From NCBI GenBank assembly GCA_029449235.1, contig JANATG010000005.1, positions 2,666,001 to 2,730,000 on the forward strand: a stretch of 64,000 nucleotides of DNA, in the 5' to 3' direction. The position numbers and the translations under genes are program-made. Below, piece after piece: positions 12,297-23,215 of this stretch; position 1 is the stretch's first letter; each line of letters starts with the position of its first letter. The notes beneath the pieces were generated by a model that had not been told where the DNA came from, did not search any database, and saw only the letters and a program-made list of their open reading frames with translations. Source of the DNA: Linnemannia schmuckeri. Lineage: Eukaryota; Mortierellomycota; Mortierellomycetes; Mortierellales; Mortierellaceae.

Positions 12297-12887
12297 CTGA
12301 AGAAAAAGAAAAAACAAAGAGCTTATACAATTAATGCCTATTGATTCGTGGTCAGTCTGTACAGTTTTGTTTGTGAGGATTAACACGCTTATGTTCTTTC
12401 GACAGCCGTCTTTTGTTTTTTCTCCAGTCCTCCTTTTACACCTTCACATAGCTCCTCCTCATTTTTTTATATGTCGCTTGTCTAATTGTTTTTTTTTATT
12501 ACTCTGTACCCCGCTCCATCTCATACACATGACCAGCCTTTATAATCCCATAGTCAACGACAACCCCGATTAAGCAATAGAATAGTTCCTTGTCTTCTAT
12601 CCAAATCGTTTTTGTTTTTCAATCAACACGCCAAACGGGGTCGTTTCGATTTATTCCATCCTCTCTGTACTCACAAAAATATTTTATAAATCGACGTCGC
12701 CACTCTCTTCTCCTTTCGAGCCATGAAATCGAAAATGAGAAGTAAGCTACCAAACCCTTTGAAACTCGGGCCAAGAGGCCTACTGTACATTTGCTCTTTC
12801 TTTTTGTTCTTCTCTCGCGGATACTTCGAGTTGTCTTTAGTTTTAGCTTCCTTTTTTTTTGGTTTTTTTTGTTGGTGTAGCTATTGA

Positions 12888-14400
12888 TATTGTACCAACT
12901 AGGCTTCAGCAGGAAGTTATCCAGGCTAAAAAGAAGTTCCTGGCATTGATCGACAAAATTCAGTAGAGAGAAACAGATATGGTTAGCCTTCAAAAGAGGT
13001 AACCTTTTTTATTGATTTTCGTAGATACACAGATACCCTTTTCAATTTAAATATGTTTTGCGAATATTGGCAGCGTCCTCATACTAACACACACACACAC
13101 TCTTCCTCTCACTCTCTGCTGCAGGAATTACGAATCGGCTGAGCATTACAGTCATACCAAGTAAGCGTTTTTTTGATCTTGAAATAGTCACACCATGACA
13201 GACCAAACCCTTTTTTTTTTTTTTTATTTGTTTGAGACTCTAATGTCACGCTTTATGCTTTGATGCTTCCTCACTTCTAACGGAGGGATCGAGGCCACGC
13301 CTACCAAATCAGATCAAACCTCCAAGTCCAAAGTTTTCTACCAGCTACATAGCGCAGCTCACTAACGATATCGGCGAGCTAGAAATCGATGAGCTAAAGC
13401 CGACTAACCGGTAAGGCTCTCCTCTCGACTTTTTGAGTGGTAGCACTAGCACCGTTTATTCTTGCCCACATTGATAATGAAAATTCATTTGTTTTGAATA
13501 CCATATACAAATTCCAATGCGCCGTCGACGAACTGGATCTGAAAGTCCAAACGAGGAATTAGTGGAGAAAGCGCGCCGCCAAGAAGCTGATAAAAGATGC
13601 AGCGCCTGCAATGAATCCGATGTTGGAGGATATTTATGATGAGGTAAGGGTCGTCTACCCTATTTTTTGATCGTGCCTTTCTTCATCTTATGATCTTCTT
13701 CTTTTATTCAATCGTGTTGTTGCTACCGGTGCTGCTTTTAAGTCTAAATCTGGTTCATCTTCTCCCTTGCAAACATACAGATCAGAGATCATCTCGACGC
13801 CCACCATTCGGATCGCAGTTTTTTCTATGTGGCGTCTGGAAATCCTTCACCACAAAAAAAGAAAAAAAAAAGACAAGACAGGGAGCTTTCCTTTACAAGA
13901 GGCATCATTTCTTATGCAATTTGGAAACCATCGCCCGAAACAGGATTGGACATAGCAGAATAAGGACATTTTTGAATTTGAGGTGCTGGACAGATATAAT
14001 GATACGCCGCTTTTTTTTCGCTTGAGGCACTAACACGGCATTTGGCACTTTGTTACTTCTTCTCAGTTACTAGGGCAACCAAATGAAACACCACCTAGCA
14101 CAAAGAGTTTGAAAGTCGTCCAAAATACCATACCTACCTTTGTGTTGAGGTGCGAGAATAAAACGTGATGTTGTGATGATGACCTCTTCGAGTATCCGCA
14201 AAATGTACGGCTCTTCTCCACTTTTGGTGTGGCAATGACAGTCTCACTCTGCTCTTGACCCAAATCGCTAAAGAATAACGTCGTCTGTGGTATTTTGATT
14301 AGTGCCTCCTGAGATATGGTCAACATTGAAGACCTGGAAGGTAGGGTATCGCAAGACACCAACTGATCCATCCAAAGCCTACATCAAACGATCCTACATC
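12888..14400 (+). pseudogene. Degenerate multi-exon gene of unknown function
   Basis: Several exon-like pieces with splice signals lie in order on the plus strand. The first (about 12888-12965) ends EVIQAKKKFLALIDKIQ. The second (about 13126-13160) is followed by GTAAGC. The third (about 13290-13411) ends IGELEIDELKPTNR before GTAAGG. The fourth (about 13511-13643) contains CAVDELDLKVQTRN, then an in-frame TAG, then AAKKLIKDAAPAMNPMLEDIYDE before GTAAGG. A fifth begins near 13783 (IRDHLDAHHSDRSFFYVASG). The acceptor before the fourth piece has lost its AG, and later parts shift frame around an A run near 13855-13870. I infer a dead gene. The protein family is not recognised. Confidence 0.3.
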
Positions 14401-14507
14401 CGAGTCGTACTGGAGGATCTGAATGATTCTTTTATCCCCTAGTAATGAGTAATTTGCCATGATCAATCTCAACGAACCACACGAGAAAATGAAAGCGTGT
14501 GGCTCTT

Positions 14508-14511
<4 letters not shown>

Positions 14512-14545
<34 letters not shown>
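14512..14545. repeat. Poly-T tract, 34 bases
   Basis: An uninterrupted T run lies just beyond the 3' end of the family A pseudogene at 14703. Similar long runs flank other family A copies. It may be an old poly-A tail read from the other strand, or simple homopolymer expansion. Confidence 0.9.
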
Positions 14546-14552
<7 letters not shown>

Positions 14553-14702
14553 GCGTGTTCTTACCCTGACCGATCTCAACTGACTTTTAGTAAAACATGT
14601 AAATGATAGCCATTTTGTATTTCCAAAGCGTATGAAATTTTTATATGTCAAACAGTAACCAACAAAGAAGAATTCTAAGGTGTAGAGGTATAAGGGACAG
14701 AC

Positions 14703-16697
14703 CTATCCCCTCTTACAATTCTCCACCATTCACTGATGAGTCTCCGCTTCAATCTCGGACTCAATATTCAGCCCAACCAACATCTCCAACCTTGGCCACG
14801 CCTGTACCATCCACTTCACCTCCTCAACCCCAATCGCCGTCGCCATTAGAAACACATTCAAACTCTTCAATCCCCTCAACGTCGCCAGTGCACTAAAACC
14901 ACTCTCGAGACTCATACTCAGACAATCGTATTGATAGTCTTGATCTCCGAGTACATGCTCGCCATTCGCGTTCTCGACAAACTCATCCGCGCCCCTGAAA
15001 TTTCGATCATCATGGCCCAATGCAAGACACTCGAGAGGTGCGAGCCGTGAGAGACGCTCATAAATCCGGGCTTGCAGCTCATAATCCCGACCTGCGTAAG
15101 TCTCTTGAAGCACCTGCGCATCCATGGACCTCTGCACGGGGGAGCCCATAGTGCGTCAGTATCACACCGGGGCGAGGAACACTCAGAATCTTTGCACAGG
15201 ACATCTTCAATGACGCCTCGCACCCCCATGGCTTGGCGGTAATGGTCTCCAAATCCAGGCCAATAAAATCCTCCGCCAAGTAATGGCTCACTCTCGGTTC
15301 GACATGCTCGGCAATATCAAGGGTACTGAGCGTATGTAGCCTTGAACTCGACTCCAAAATCTGCCGTATGTAGGCGCTTCTCATCCCAGGCGTATTACTG
15401 GCCTTGATAGACTCAATCATCGCACAATGCTAAATTAGTGCCTCGACAGATTGTGTTTTAAAAGTCGGCAATGAAATATTCCGCCACCCTTCTGTCCGGC
15501 CTCCAAAAATGCCGCAACGTGATTGTCTCTAACCATATCCTCCCATTCGTTCATGTACTCCGTCGAAATGTCGTCAAAGTTGAGCAGCCCACCGGTCTGG
15601 AGAATATCGGCCAAGGTTTGGAATGCCGATGCAGTAATCCGGCTAGACTTGAATCGTCGGAGAGGAGTGCGCTCTCGCAGGCCTTGGGACCTCTCAGCAT
15701 TAAAGCTGTTAACGCAGAGCGTTTCAAGGTGAATGCGTCTCTTTAGAAACCTATTCCATCGCGTTCCTCTACCGTCGTTGGCAAAACCGTCCATCTCTAC
15801 CTTCTTCAATCCTGGTATAGGCGGTTCTTGCCCCAGGGTTTGACGGATCTGTATCTCCGACAGCCCCTGCCTCCGCAATTACTCCCGCCTCAGAAATTCT
15901 GGCATGAGTTCTTGCGGCGACACAGGCCTATCTGACCGAGGTATCCTCAGCTTTCTTAGCTTTCCACTGGAACAACCGGCAATTAAAAGCAAAGGAATCT
16001 ATTCCGTGCTTATTCCATCGAACGATTTCCCGTGTTGATTATCCCAAAGCTTGACAATCAACTCCTCCAGATTCGGTACGATGTCACGAGCAATTGCTTG
16101 CCAGAAGCCTAGACTTGTGTTATTCCCAGACCACCCGTCCAGGTTGAGAGATCAAAGGTTTGGGCAGTGTTTGAGGAGGTGGAGCATCAAGTCCTGTTCA
16201 GTCGGCTCCTCTCGTGCGGAAGGGAGGATTGGATCGGTTATAGTCGTCGTCATCGCGGCAGTGGTGGTAGTCTCGAAGAGCTGAAGTGACAGTGGTGAGC
16301 CGAGAGCATGGTACTTTGACGGATCCTCAAAATAGGCCTGACCAAGCGTCAAGTGGTGGATCCCTGGCCCGTACCTCGACAAGAACGACGACGACAACCA
16401 ATTCTGACTCCACTCTTCCTCCTCTTTCTTCCCTCCTGCTGCTTCCCATGCTTCTGTTGTTGGTGTTCTTTTTGAAAATCAAGGTAGTCGGACTGGACGG
16501 CAGGGCGGAAGAAATTATGGCATATAGAAGGATCCCCTGAAGCTTTCAGGTTCGCAGGTAGAAAAGTTATCCGCCAGAGGTGCGGAAAAACAAATGCTGT
16601 TCCAGGATTTGCTGATGCGGACACAGACTGCTAAGTCGTGAGGGGAGAGGTTCGAGGCAATTGAGTCTGCTAGCACGGGGATCTCGGCAACTGACAT
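14703..16697 (-). pseudogene. F-box/LRR pseudogene, family A
   Basis: The original start (ATG at 16695-16697) gives SVAEIPVLADSIASNLSPHDLAVCVRISKSWN, an F-box. Then come several frame changes: PHLWRITFLP, FLSRYGPGIHHLTLGQA, TEQDLMLHLLKHCPNL, the middle LRR block (15435-15878), the block at 15079-15420 with AEDFI and PWGCE, and the C-terminal block 14730-15149 with YERLSRLAPLECLALGHDDR and IGVEEVKWM. Stops also occur, for example near 15430 and after ETHQ at 14730. It is a close relative of the intact gene at 17265-18737. It keeps a middle LRR region that the intact gene lacks, so it is not simply a truncated copy of it. Confidence 0.85.
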
Positions 16698-17264
16698 CCT
16701 GGAGCGCATTGCGAGGGATTTTGAACAATGGTGGATAGAAAAAGAAAAAAGAGAAACGTTGAAGCGGAAGAGGAGAATGAATGAATGTGAACGAATGTGA
16801 ATAAGACAAAAAAAATGAATGTTACGGTGTGAGAGAAGAGGAGTAGCAGTGAGGGTGGAGGAGGAAAAGAAATAAGTTGAAGGAATCTACCTCTGAATGG
16901 AAACGAACAAAAGAGACAGAAACGGGGGCAGAAATTAAGTCTGTCAGGGGGAACTGAAAAGCGGGTCTTCATTTCAGATTTTTGACTTTTTGCCACCATT
17001 TTTGTGTGAATGGTCTTTGATCGGACACCAAATAGAGACACACAAGGACAATCATGATGGCAAACCTTCTTTTTTCTTCTCCTTCCAACAGCAGAGCAAA
17101 TACACTCTTGTGAGTATACTCAAAGGGTTAATTGCATTGCATGAGTGATGATTCAAAATACCGCATTACTTTGCATGACAGGCTTCAAGGTACTGTTTTT
17201 ATTATCACTCATGAACATGGTGCATGCTACAACAAAAGGAAATCAAAAGAAAGAATGTCTTTCC
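16698..17264. other. Spacer between family A copies
   Basis: This is the promoter region of the 14703-16697 pseudogene and the 3' flank of the next gene. Apart from the GGTGGCAAA motif listed separately, I see only purine/pyrimidine-rich DNA. Confidence 0.4.
16989..16997 (-). promoter_or_regulatory. PACE-like motif GGTGGCAAA
   Basis: The minus strand reads GGTGGCAAA, the sequence of the yeast proteasome-associated control element (bound by Rpn4). It lies about 290 bases upstream of the family A pseudogene start at 16697. Function in this lineage is not established. Confidence 0.35.
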
Positions 17265-18737
17265 TCAAATTAAAAGCTCAAGAGCACATGGCTTCGACTG
17301 GATCTCAGGACAATTCTCTCTCAGCCACTCCTCAGCAGCTTCCTCGTTCCTCTCATCATTCAGCCCATCTAACGTTTTCAGTCTTGGCCACGCCCTCCTC
17401 ATCCACTTGACCTCTTCAACCCCAATACAAGTCGCCATCCGGGTCACGTTCACCTCTTCTAGATCCTTCAATGTTTCCAACTTCTGCAATCCGCTGTCCA
17501 GACTCATCTCCAGACATTCGTACTGATATTCTTGGTCTTTCAATACCCATTCGCCAGTCGGTATCTGCACAAAATTACCCTCATTCCCAAAGTCACGATC
17601 GTCGTGACCCAAACCGAGCACCTCGAGCCTTGTGAACCTTGACAGACGCTCGTACACATGGGCTTGCAGCTCTCGACCCTGGCCCGGATGCGTCTCTTGA
17701 AGCACTACCTCCACATGACCCTCTTCTTCTTCATTCTCCTCCTCAGGCTCTCCACGTGTCCAACCATCGTATGTCTCGGTAACGTCGGGTCTTGGGATAC
17801 CCAAGATTTTGGCACGGAGTCGCTTGAGAGTGGACTCGCATGCCCAAGGTCGGAGGGTGTTGGTGACAGAGTCACGGTCGATAAAGTCCTCCGCCAGGAG
17901 ATAGCTCACATGCGGGTTCTCACACTCGCCGTCCTCCAGAGTAGTGAACGTGTGGAGGTGAGGGCTTGAGGAGAGGATCTGGCACATATGAGCGCTGGTG
18001 AAACCAGGCGTATTCTTGACCTGAAGGGATGCGAGTGTGGTCGAGTGATGGACCAGGGCTTCGGCCGAAAGTGTTCCCAGAGTGGGCAGAGAGACATTTC
18101 TCCAGCCCTTGCGGCCGGCGGATAGGATACTGGCAATATCGGCATCGGTGACAAACTCGTTGTAATAATGGTCATCATAGTCGATATCAACGCCGGGGAC
18201 CACATCTCTAGCAATTGCCCTCCAAAAGTCCAGATCGATATCGGTGCCACTCCATTGAAACAAATATAGAGAGTGTAGGTTCGGGCAGTACCTGAATAGG
18301 TGTAGTAAAAGTTCTCGTTCGGTCGGTTCTGGATTGGCTTGGTGTGGGTTTGGATCGATCGTGCTGGCGGTAGTGGATGTAGTCTTGGGGCAAATCAGAT
18401 GAGACTGATGAATCGTCAGGCGATGGATCCAAGGCCCATACTTTGACAAGAAAGACGACGGCGAAGATGACGACAGTGCAACCTTGTTACTATTGCCTTG
18501 AGGAGGATCCTGTTCTTGGGAAGCAAGAAAATCGGATCGAATGGCAAGGCGGAAGAGCTCAGAGCACTTGGAGCGTGATGCCTGCGACAGGTGTGCGGTT
18601 GGAGGGACTGTATGCCAAAGATGCGGGACAAAGGTAGTGTTCCATGTTTTATTGACGCGGATGCAGACTGTCAGGTCGTGGGGGGAGATGTATGAAGCGA
18701 CCAAGTCTGCTAACTCGGGGATATTGAGGATTGACAT
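17265..18737 (-). CDS. F-box/LRR protein, family A (short form)
   Basis: An intact single exon encodes 490 residues. The start is the ATG at 18735-18737 (MSILNIPELADLV), matching the starts of its paralogues; the frame is open for another 81 codons upstream but with leader-like composition. Residues 4-45 are an F-box (IPELADLVASYISPHDLTVCIRVNKTWN...PHLWHTV). Degenerate LRR units follow (CPNLHSLYLFQW, SSPHLHTFTTLED). Next come the conserved PWACESTLKRLRAKILGIPRPDVT block, an acidic stretch at about 330-341, YERLSRFTRLEVLGLGHDDRD, and the C-terminal signature IGVEEVKWMRRAWPRL (438-453). Compared with the 638-residue paralogue, part of the middle LRR block is missing. It is a presumed SCF substrate receptor with unknown target. 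Confidence 0.85.
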   Translation of the reverse strand: MSILNIPELADLVASYISPHDLTVCIRVNKTWNTTFVPHLWHTVPPTAHLSQASRSKCSELFRLAIRSDFLASQEQDPPQGNSNKVALSSSSPSSFLSKYGPWIHRLTIHQSHLICPKTTSTTASTIDPNPHQANPEPTERELLLHLFRYCPNLHSLYLFQWSGTDIDLDFWRAIARDVVPGVDIDYDDHYYNEFVTDADIASILSAGRKGWRNVSLPTLGTLSAEALVHHSTTLASLQVKNTPGFTSAHMCQILSSSPHLHTFTTLEDGECENPHVSYLLAEDFIDRDSVTNTLRPWACESTLKRLRAKILGIPRPDVTETYDGWTRGEPEEENEEEEGHVEVVLQETHPGQGRELQAHVYERLSRFTRLEVLGLGHDDRDFGNEGNFVQIPTGEWVLKDQEYQYECLEMSLDSGLQKLETLKDLEEVNVTRMATCIGVEEVKWMRRAWPRLKTLDGLNDERNEEAAEEWLRENCPEIQSKPCALELLI

Positions 18738-19196
18738 TGAAGAAAAGAGGACAGAAAGGATATAAAGTCTCAAAAAAGGGAGGCAGTGGAGTGAATGTAG
18801 TTGTGCATGGGAAAGTGATTGCAGTACGAAAGTAATGGCACAAGTGTAAAAGGTGGAGGGAGATGCGAGTGGTGGAATGCAGGAGAAGAAAAAGAAGGAT
18901 GGTGAGAGGACACGCAATGAATGAGCGAACGTTGAAAGAGGGAACAGGGTGCGAAGAAGAAGGCAAAGAGACGTGCTCATGATTTACTTTTGATTTTGCC
19001 ACCATTTTGGGCGCAAAATGCATACAAGAACAACAGTGTTACAGAAGCCATGAAGGAAAAAGGGTCATTTATTACACCCCAGAAGTATCAAGACACATCC
19101 AGCGCCAAACTAAATGAACGAGCATACGTCTTTGTTCAGGCCATTGCTGCAAGTGTGTGTGTGTTTATTCATCCAAAGGAGAGAGAAGCTACCCTT
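18738..19196. other. Upstream region of the 17265 gene
   Basis: This is the promoter region of the minus-strand gene starting at 18737 and the 3' flank of the gene at 19197. It contains the GGTGGCAAA motif at 18995. No other feature was seen. Confidence 0.4.
18995..19003 (-). promoter_or_regulatory. PACE-like motif GGTGGCAAA
   Basis: An exact GGTGGCAAA lies on the minus strand about 260 bases upstream of the intact family A gene. The flanking sequence (GCCACCATTTT on the plus strand) is shared with the site at 16989, so the promoter copy has been kept along with the gene. Confidence 0.4.
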
Positions 19197-20366
19197 CTAG
19201 TAGTACTCTTCTTCATAGTAACACTTGATCAAATACGGCAAGAGTGGTAAAAACTGATCCATATATTCGAAATTCGCCCCTCCATTCATCCGCAGTCTCT
19301 CCAACCGACACTCCGTATCGCCCAAGATCTTCCTAGCATCCTCTACCCCAAACAGAACAACCTCCTGTTCATCATCCTCATCATCCTCACCACCATATTT
19401 CATGTCCTCGTAATACTTCATCGGTTGCAGCATTACGCCCACGAGCCGCAGGTAGACAACGTTGGGGCAATGCTTTAGGATATTGAACACATCACCGATA
19501 TAAATATTTCCTTCCCTCAGCTCAAGCGTCTCTAGATGAGGGTATGTCGCATCCAGTAACCGGTTCCACTTGGGCATCTCCAGATGCAAGTGCTTCACCA
19601 GGGGTAGACTCTCGAGTAGAGCTGGGAGACTGAGTCGATAGTATGGATCGGAGAATGTGATGAGGTTCTTAAGTCCTGAAAGAGCCTTGTAATAGAGTGG
19701 TCCTGACTCGTCAACAAAATTGCCCAGACATCGCAGGTTGCGGCTCATATGCAGGAATGTCAGGCCGGAGTTTGTCAGGACCAGGAGCCAAAAGTGTTGC
19801 AACGCAAACCAGTCTCGCTTCTGGGACGTCAGGGATCGGCAGCGGGATTCCTCTGGTCGAAATACGCCCTCGAACAATGGCGACAGAACAATGTCACTAA
19901 ATGCCCTCTCCTCACACTCATCCAGAGAACTGACCCCTTGTCCATGCCAGATATTATAGTCCTGGTCCGCATGCTCCTTGAGCGTCTCATTGCCGTCCAG
20001 GTGAAACACTTCCAAAGACAGCAAGCGCGTACAGGTCCCGCTCTGACCGACAAAACGAAGGAGATCCCTGTGATGGACTTTGAGGGATCGGATATGGTGC
20101 GCGTGCTTGTTGAAGAGAAGCTGGAGCCATTGTTCGTCCTTTTGTCCTTGTGCGTGTTCCGAGTCGTACTCTTGGAGGATCTTGTGCCAGGCTGAGAGGC
20201 TACTGTCGATGGTGTGCCAAAGAAGTGGAATCAGAGCGGTGTTCCATTCTTGGTTGACTTGAACACACTGCAGGAGATCGACTGGTAAGAGGTAGCATCC
20301 AACGAGGGGGAGGATATCTGGTGGCAAGGTAGGGTGTGTCTTGAGGGGCGACATTGGTGTGGACAT
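19197..20366 (-). CDS. Divergent F-box/LRR protein
   Basis: An intact single exon encodes 389 residues from the ATG at 20364-20366 (MSTPMSPLKTHP). Residues 14-52 form an F-box (LPPDILPLVGCYLLPVDLLQCVQVNQEWNTALIPLLWHTI). LRR-like units follow: FWLLVLTNSGLTFLHMSRNLRCL, LSGLKNLITFSDPYYRLSLPALLESLPLVKHLHLEMP, and YPHLETLELREGNIY with ILKHCPNVVYLRLVGV. An acidic loop GGEDDEDDEQE lies near residue 325, and the C-terminus ends YYEEEYY. It lacks the PWACESTLK block and the WM-x3-WP-x-L signature of family A, so it belongs to a separate branch. It is a presumed SCF adaptor; the target is unknown. Confidence 0.8.
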   Translation of the reverse strand: MSTPMSPLKTHPTLPPDILPLVGCYLLPVDLLQCVQVNQEWNTALIPLLWHTIDSSLSAWHKILQEYDSEHAQGQKDEQWLQLLFNKHAHHIRSLKVHHRDLLRFVGQSGTCTRLLSLEVFHLDGNETLKEHADQDYNIWHGQGVSSLDECEERAFSDIVLSPLFEGVFRPEESRCRSLTSQKRDWFALQHFWLLVLTNSGLTFLHMSRNLRCLGNFVDESGPLYYKALSGLKNLITFSDPYYRLSLPALLESLPLVKHLHLEMPKWNRLLDATYPHLETLELREGNIYIGDVFNILKHCPNVVYLRLVGVMLQPMKYYEDMKYGGEDDEDDEQEVVLFGVEDARKILGDTECRLERLRMNGGANFEYMDQFLPLLPYLIKCYYEEEYY

Positions 20367-20567
20367 GCGCTGGTAGTGGCTCGGATAATGGGAAAGGAAG
20401 GAAGAAGAGAAAGGAATGACAAAACAAAAGAAAATGAAGGAAATAAATAAGATAGAAAATGCTTTTTTTTTTCTCGTGAGAGTGTGGGTACTAAGAGCCC
20501 GGACGGCGTTTGAGAAAAGATATCGGGAATAAAAAGAGAGTGACAATTTCTATTCAAAGATTTACTG

Positions 20568-20576
20568 TTTGCCACC
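20568..20576 (-). promoter_or_regulatory. PACE-like motif GGTGGCAAA
   Basis: An exact GGTGGCAAA lies on the minus strand, 202 bases upstream of the start of the divergent F-box gene at 20366. A second partial copy (GTGGCAAAA) follows on the plus strand near 20590. This site is upstream of a gene from a different F-box branch, so it is not explained by recent duplication alone. Confidence 0.4.
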
Positions 20577-20669
20577 GAAGATGCACAGTGGCAAAAACAC
20601 GTATAATTAATAATAGATTTGTTTTTGTGAGGGACCAAGTTTTTACTGTTGCGTCGAAAAAGATCCCCA

Positions 20670-22617
20670 TCAATATCGTCCATATACTTGGGACGGGGCA
20701 CAATGGCTTGTCATAATCCTGGGATGATTTTCCTGCAACCACTTGTGCGCCTTTACTTCATCGCTCTCGTCACAATTCAGGCCATCCACGCGTCTCAGTT
20801 TGGGCCAGCTTTGAACCATCGATTGGACCTCCTTGACGCCAATTCTAGTCGTCATCCGCATCACGCTCAGTACCTTCAACTCCTTCAACTCTTCCAATAT
20901 CTGTAGTCCGCTCTTGAGAGACATCTTTAGACACCCATACTGGTGAGCGACATCGTCCAATCTTCCTAGTGCAGTTCGTTCCCAATGCTTCCTGTTGTAG
21001 TCGTTAAGGTTCCAATCTTCGTGCCCCAACTCCAATCGCTCCAGTCGGGTCAACTTCGCAAAGCGTTCATACACTCGGCGCTGGATGCCTCGACCTGACC
21101 AGGGTAGGCCTCAGGAAGTATAATGCCATCTTCGAGTGGTTGCCTTGAAAAGATCTGGGTGATGTCTGATCTTGAGATTCCCGAGATCCTGGCTCGAAAC
21201 ACGGTAAAAGTAGACTCGCATGCCCATGGTCTAAGGAAATCGGATAAGGAATCGGCGTCGATAAAGTCCGCTGCCAAGATATGGGTTGCGTCAATGCAGG
21301 GATGAATTGTGTCGTCATTCATCAAAGTAACAAACGACTTGAGTCGAGGACTGGACAAGAAAATCCGTAGAATGCTCACTTGACAACCCGCTCGCCTTCT
21401 CCAGCGACAGTTTCTCCAGAGTAGAAGAGCGCTGGACTATAGCCTCTGCAGAGAGTGCGTCAATATACAGTACGTCGATGGATCGCCAGCCCATACGGTA
21501 AGCCGAGAACATGTGGGCAGAACCTGATCCCGTATGGTCTCACAGTGACCGTCAACCTGAATACTGTCGAGGCTAGGGAGGCCGCTCCTGAGACCATAGC
21601 AAGCAATTGAATGAAGTCGGTGTCCATTGTTTCGAGTCGTAAACTCTTGAGGTGATCACATGCCTCCAAGCCTCCAATCCAAGCCTTGTTGAGGCGTGAT
21701 ATATAGAGACTCTCGAGGTGGGTGCATCGACTCAGAAACTTGAGTAACGATGCCGAGTACGGCATTTTGTCCTGGCAGGTGACTCTTAGAACCCTCAAAG
21801 ATGGCAATGGCTCTTTTTCTCTATTGTTCTGCGTCTCTTCTATGTATAATTTACCGTGAACTTGAGGATAACTATACCTAATGTGAAGCGACACCTCCTG
21901 AAGGTTGCTGAGACATCGAGAAAATAGGGTTGGAGGATGGGACGAAAAGACAAAGGAGACCTGAGACTCCATGTCGAGGGTGAGTTTAGTGATGGTTCCG
22001 GGAAGATCAGTGCTGAGTATCCTGCGCCATGACTCCAATTCCTCGTCAATGTGGGCCGGTCCTTCCATTTTGGAGGCATTGTAAATCCGTGCGCTGTTGG
22101 AGCAAATGGAAAATGAGCTCTAGGCCTGTTGGGGGGGGGGGGGGGGGGGGGGGGGGGTCTAGTAGAGCCTCGTCCTCCGCCTTCGCAGCCGCCACCGCCT
22201 CGATGAAAGATGTCCTTGAAGAGAGTCGACCTGAGATGTATTCGATTAATGGATTCAGAGTCTCCCCCTGTAAGAGGGATTGTTCCAGTTTCAAAACCTG
22301 AATCCAGCGCCAGTTCCTTGATGTTGCTAACAGGGGATGACTTTTACTGTTATCATCGTTGTTGTGGCGGCAAGCTTGAAAGATAATCTCCCCGCACCAA
22401 CTGGCTAAAGTGATCATGGCGAAACCAAGATGGGTCTAGTGGTGGATCACCGTCTCTCCTCAAAAGGCGCGTTGTTGGCGGGACAGAGTACCAGAGGTAA
22501 AGAATGAAGATGGTGTTCCAGGCTTTGTTGACACGGACACACATAGTCAGGTCATGAAGGGAGATGGAACATGACCAGATCAACTAGTTCAGGGACGTTA
22601 AAAAGCGTTGGCGACAT
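20670..22617 (-). pseudogene. F-box/LRR pseudogene, family A
   Basis: The start ATG (22615-22617) gives MSPTLFNVPELVDLVMFHLPS, then a frameshift into HDLTMCVRVNKAWNTIF. At least five more frame changes follow through 22046-22417, 21460-22068, 21315-21512, 21050-21379 and 20670-21074. All family blocks are recognisable: FLSRCTHLESLYISRLNKAWIGGLEACDHLKSLRL, LRPWACESTFTVFRARISG, LTRLERLELGHEDWN, and IGVKEVQSMVQSWPKL, where the usual W of the signature is S. A 27-base G run (22131-22157) sits in the reading region. Amino-acid similarity to the 31799 gene is high, so decay is fairly recent. Confidence 0.9.
22131..22157. repeat. Poly-G tract, 27 bases
   Basis: An uninterrupted run of 27 G on the plus strand encodes a poly-proline stretch on the minus strand inside the family A pseudogene. 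Runs of this length are rare and error-prone in sequencing, so the exact length is uncertain. Confidence 0.85.
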
Positions 22618-23215
22618 GGACGAGTGGATGTGTTGAGGGGATGAGAGACAACAAGTGGGCGATGAGAGAGAAAGGAGAAAATAAGCTGAGTGAGTGAATG
22701 TGAAGAGGCGTGAGGGAAGAAAGGTGAGAAAGAGGTGAGCAAGTGTGTTTGCGACCACAACAAATATAGGCGATACAAAGGAGAAAAAAAAGGCGTTGAC
22801 CATTCGACCCAATTGACCAATCGTGAAAGAGAGAAAATATCCGGGCGAGAGACCAGCGAGACAAGTGAGAGACATGATCATGCACTGATGAAAAGGATGC
22901 CCCTGAGGAATAATAAAATTGGTGGCAACAAGGCGCCTGACTGACCACACTTTTCCAGGAACAAACTAAAAAAGGCAACCGTCAATGCCTCGATAGTTAG
23001 CTCCTTGTGTGCTCACCACCATGTCCGATGTCGTCCGAACATCACAGGCGCATGGTGCAATGGTCTGGGACCAAATTCTTCACACACCCACTTGCCACAT
23101 ATACAAAAAAACGGTATTTTTTGCTTTCGTTTTCCACGTCCTTCATCCTTGTACTTTCTTCCCTTGTTCCGCTTACCCTCACATCTCTTCATAGTTCTGT
23201 CTCTTACATTCACGA
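22618..23215. promoter_or_regulatory. Divergent promoter between family A pseudogene and family B gene
   Basis: A 598-bp region lies between two outward-facing starts. It includes GGTGGCAAC at 22921-22929 and a CT-rich leader before the plus-strand gene. Part of it (about 22740-22970) is duplicated at about 35880-36240 next to another family A fragment, including the shared stretch from GTTGGTGGCAAC (ATTGGTGGCAAC here) to AAGGAACAAAC (CAGGAACAAAC here). Confidence 0.4.
22921..22929 (+). promoter_or_regulatory. PACE-like motif, GGTGGCAAC variant
   Basis: The motif differs from GGTGGCAAA only at the last base. It lies 287 bases upstream of the family B gene at 23216 and 304 bases upstream of the family A start at 22617. 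Confidence 0.3.
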
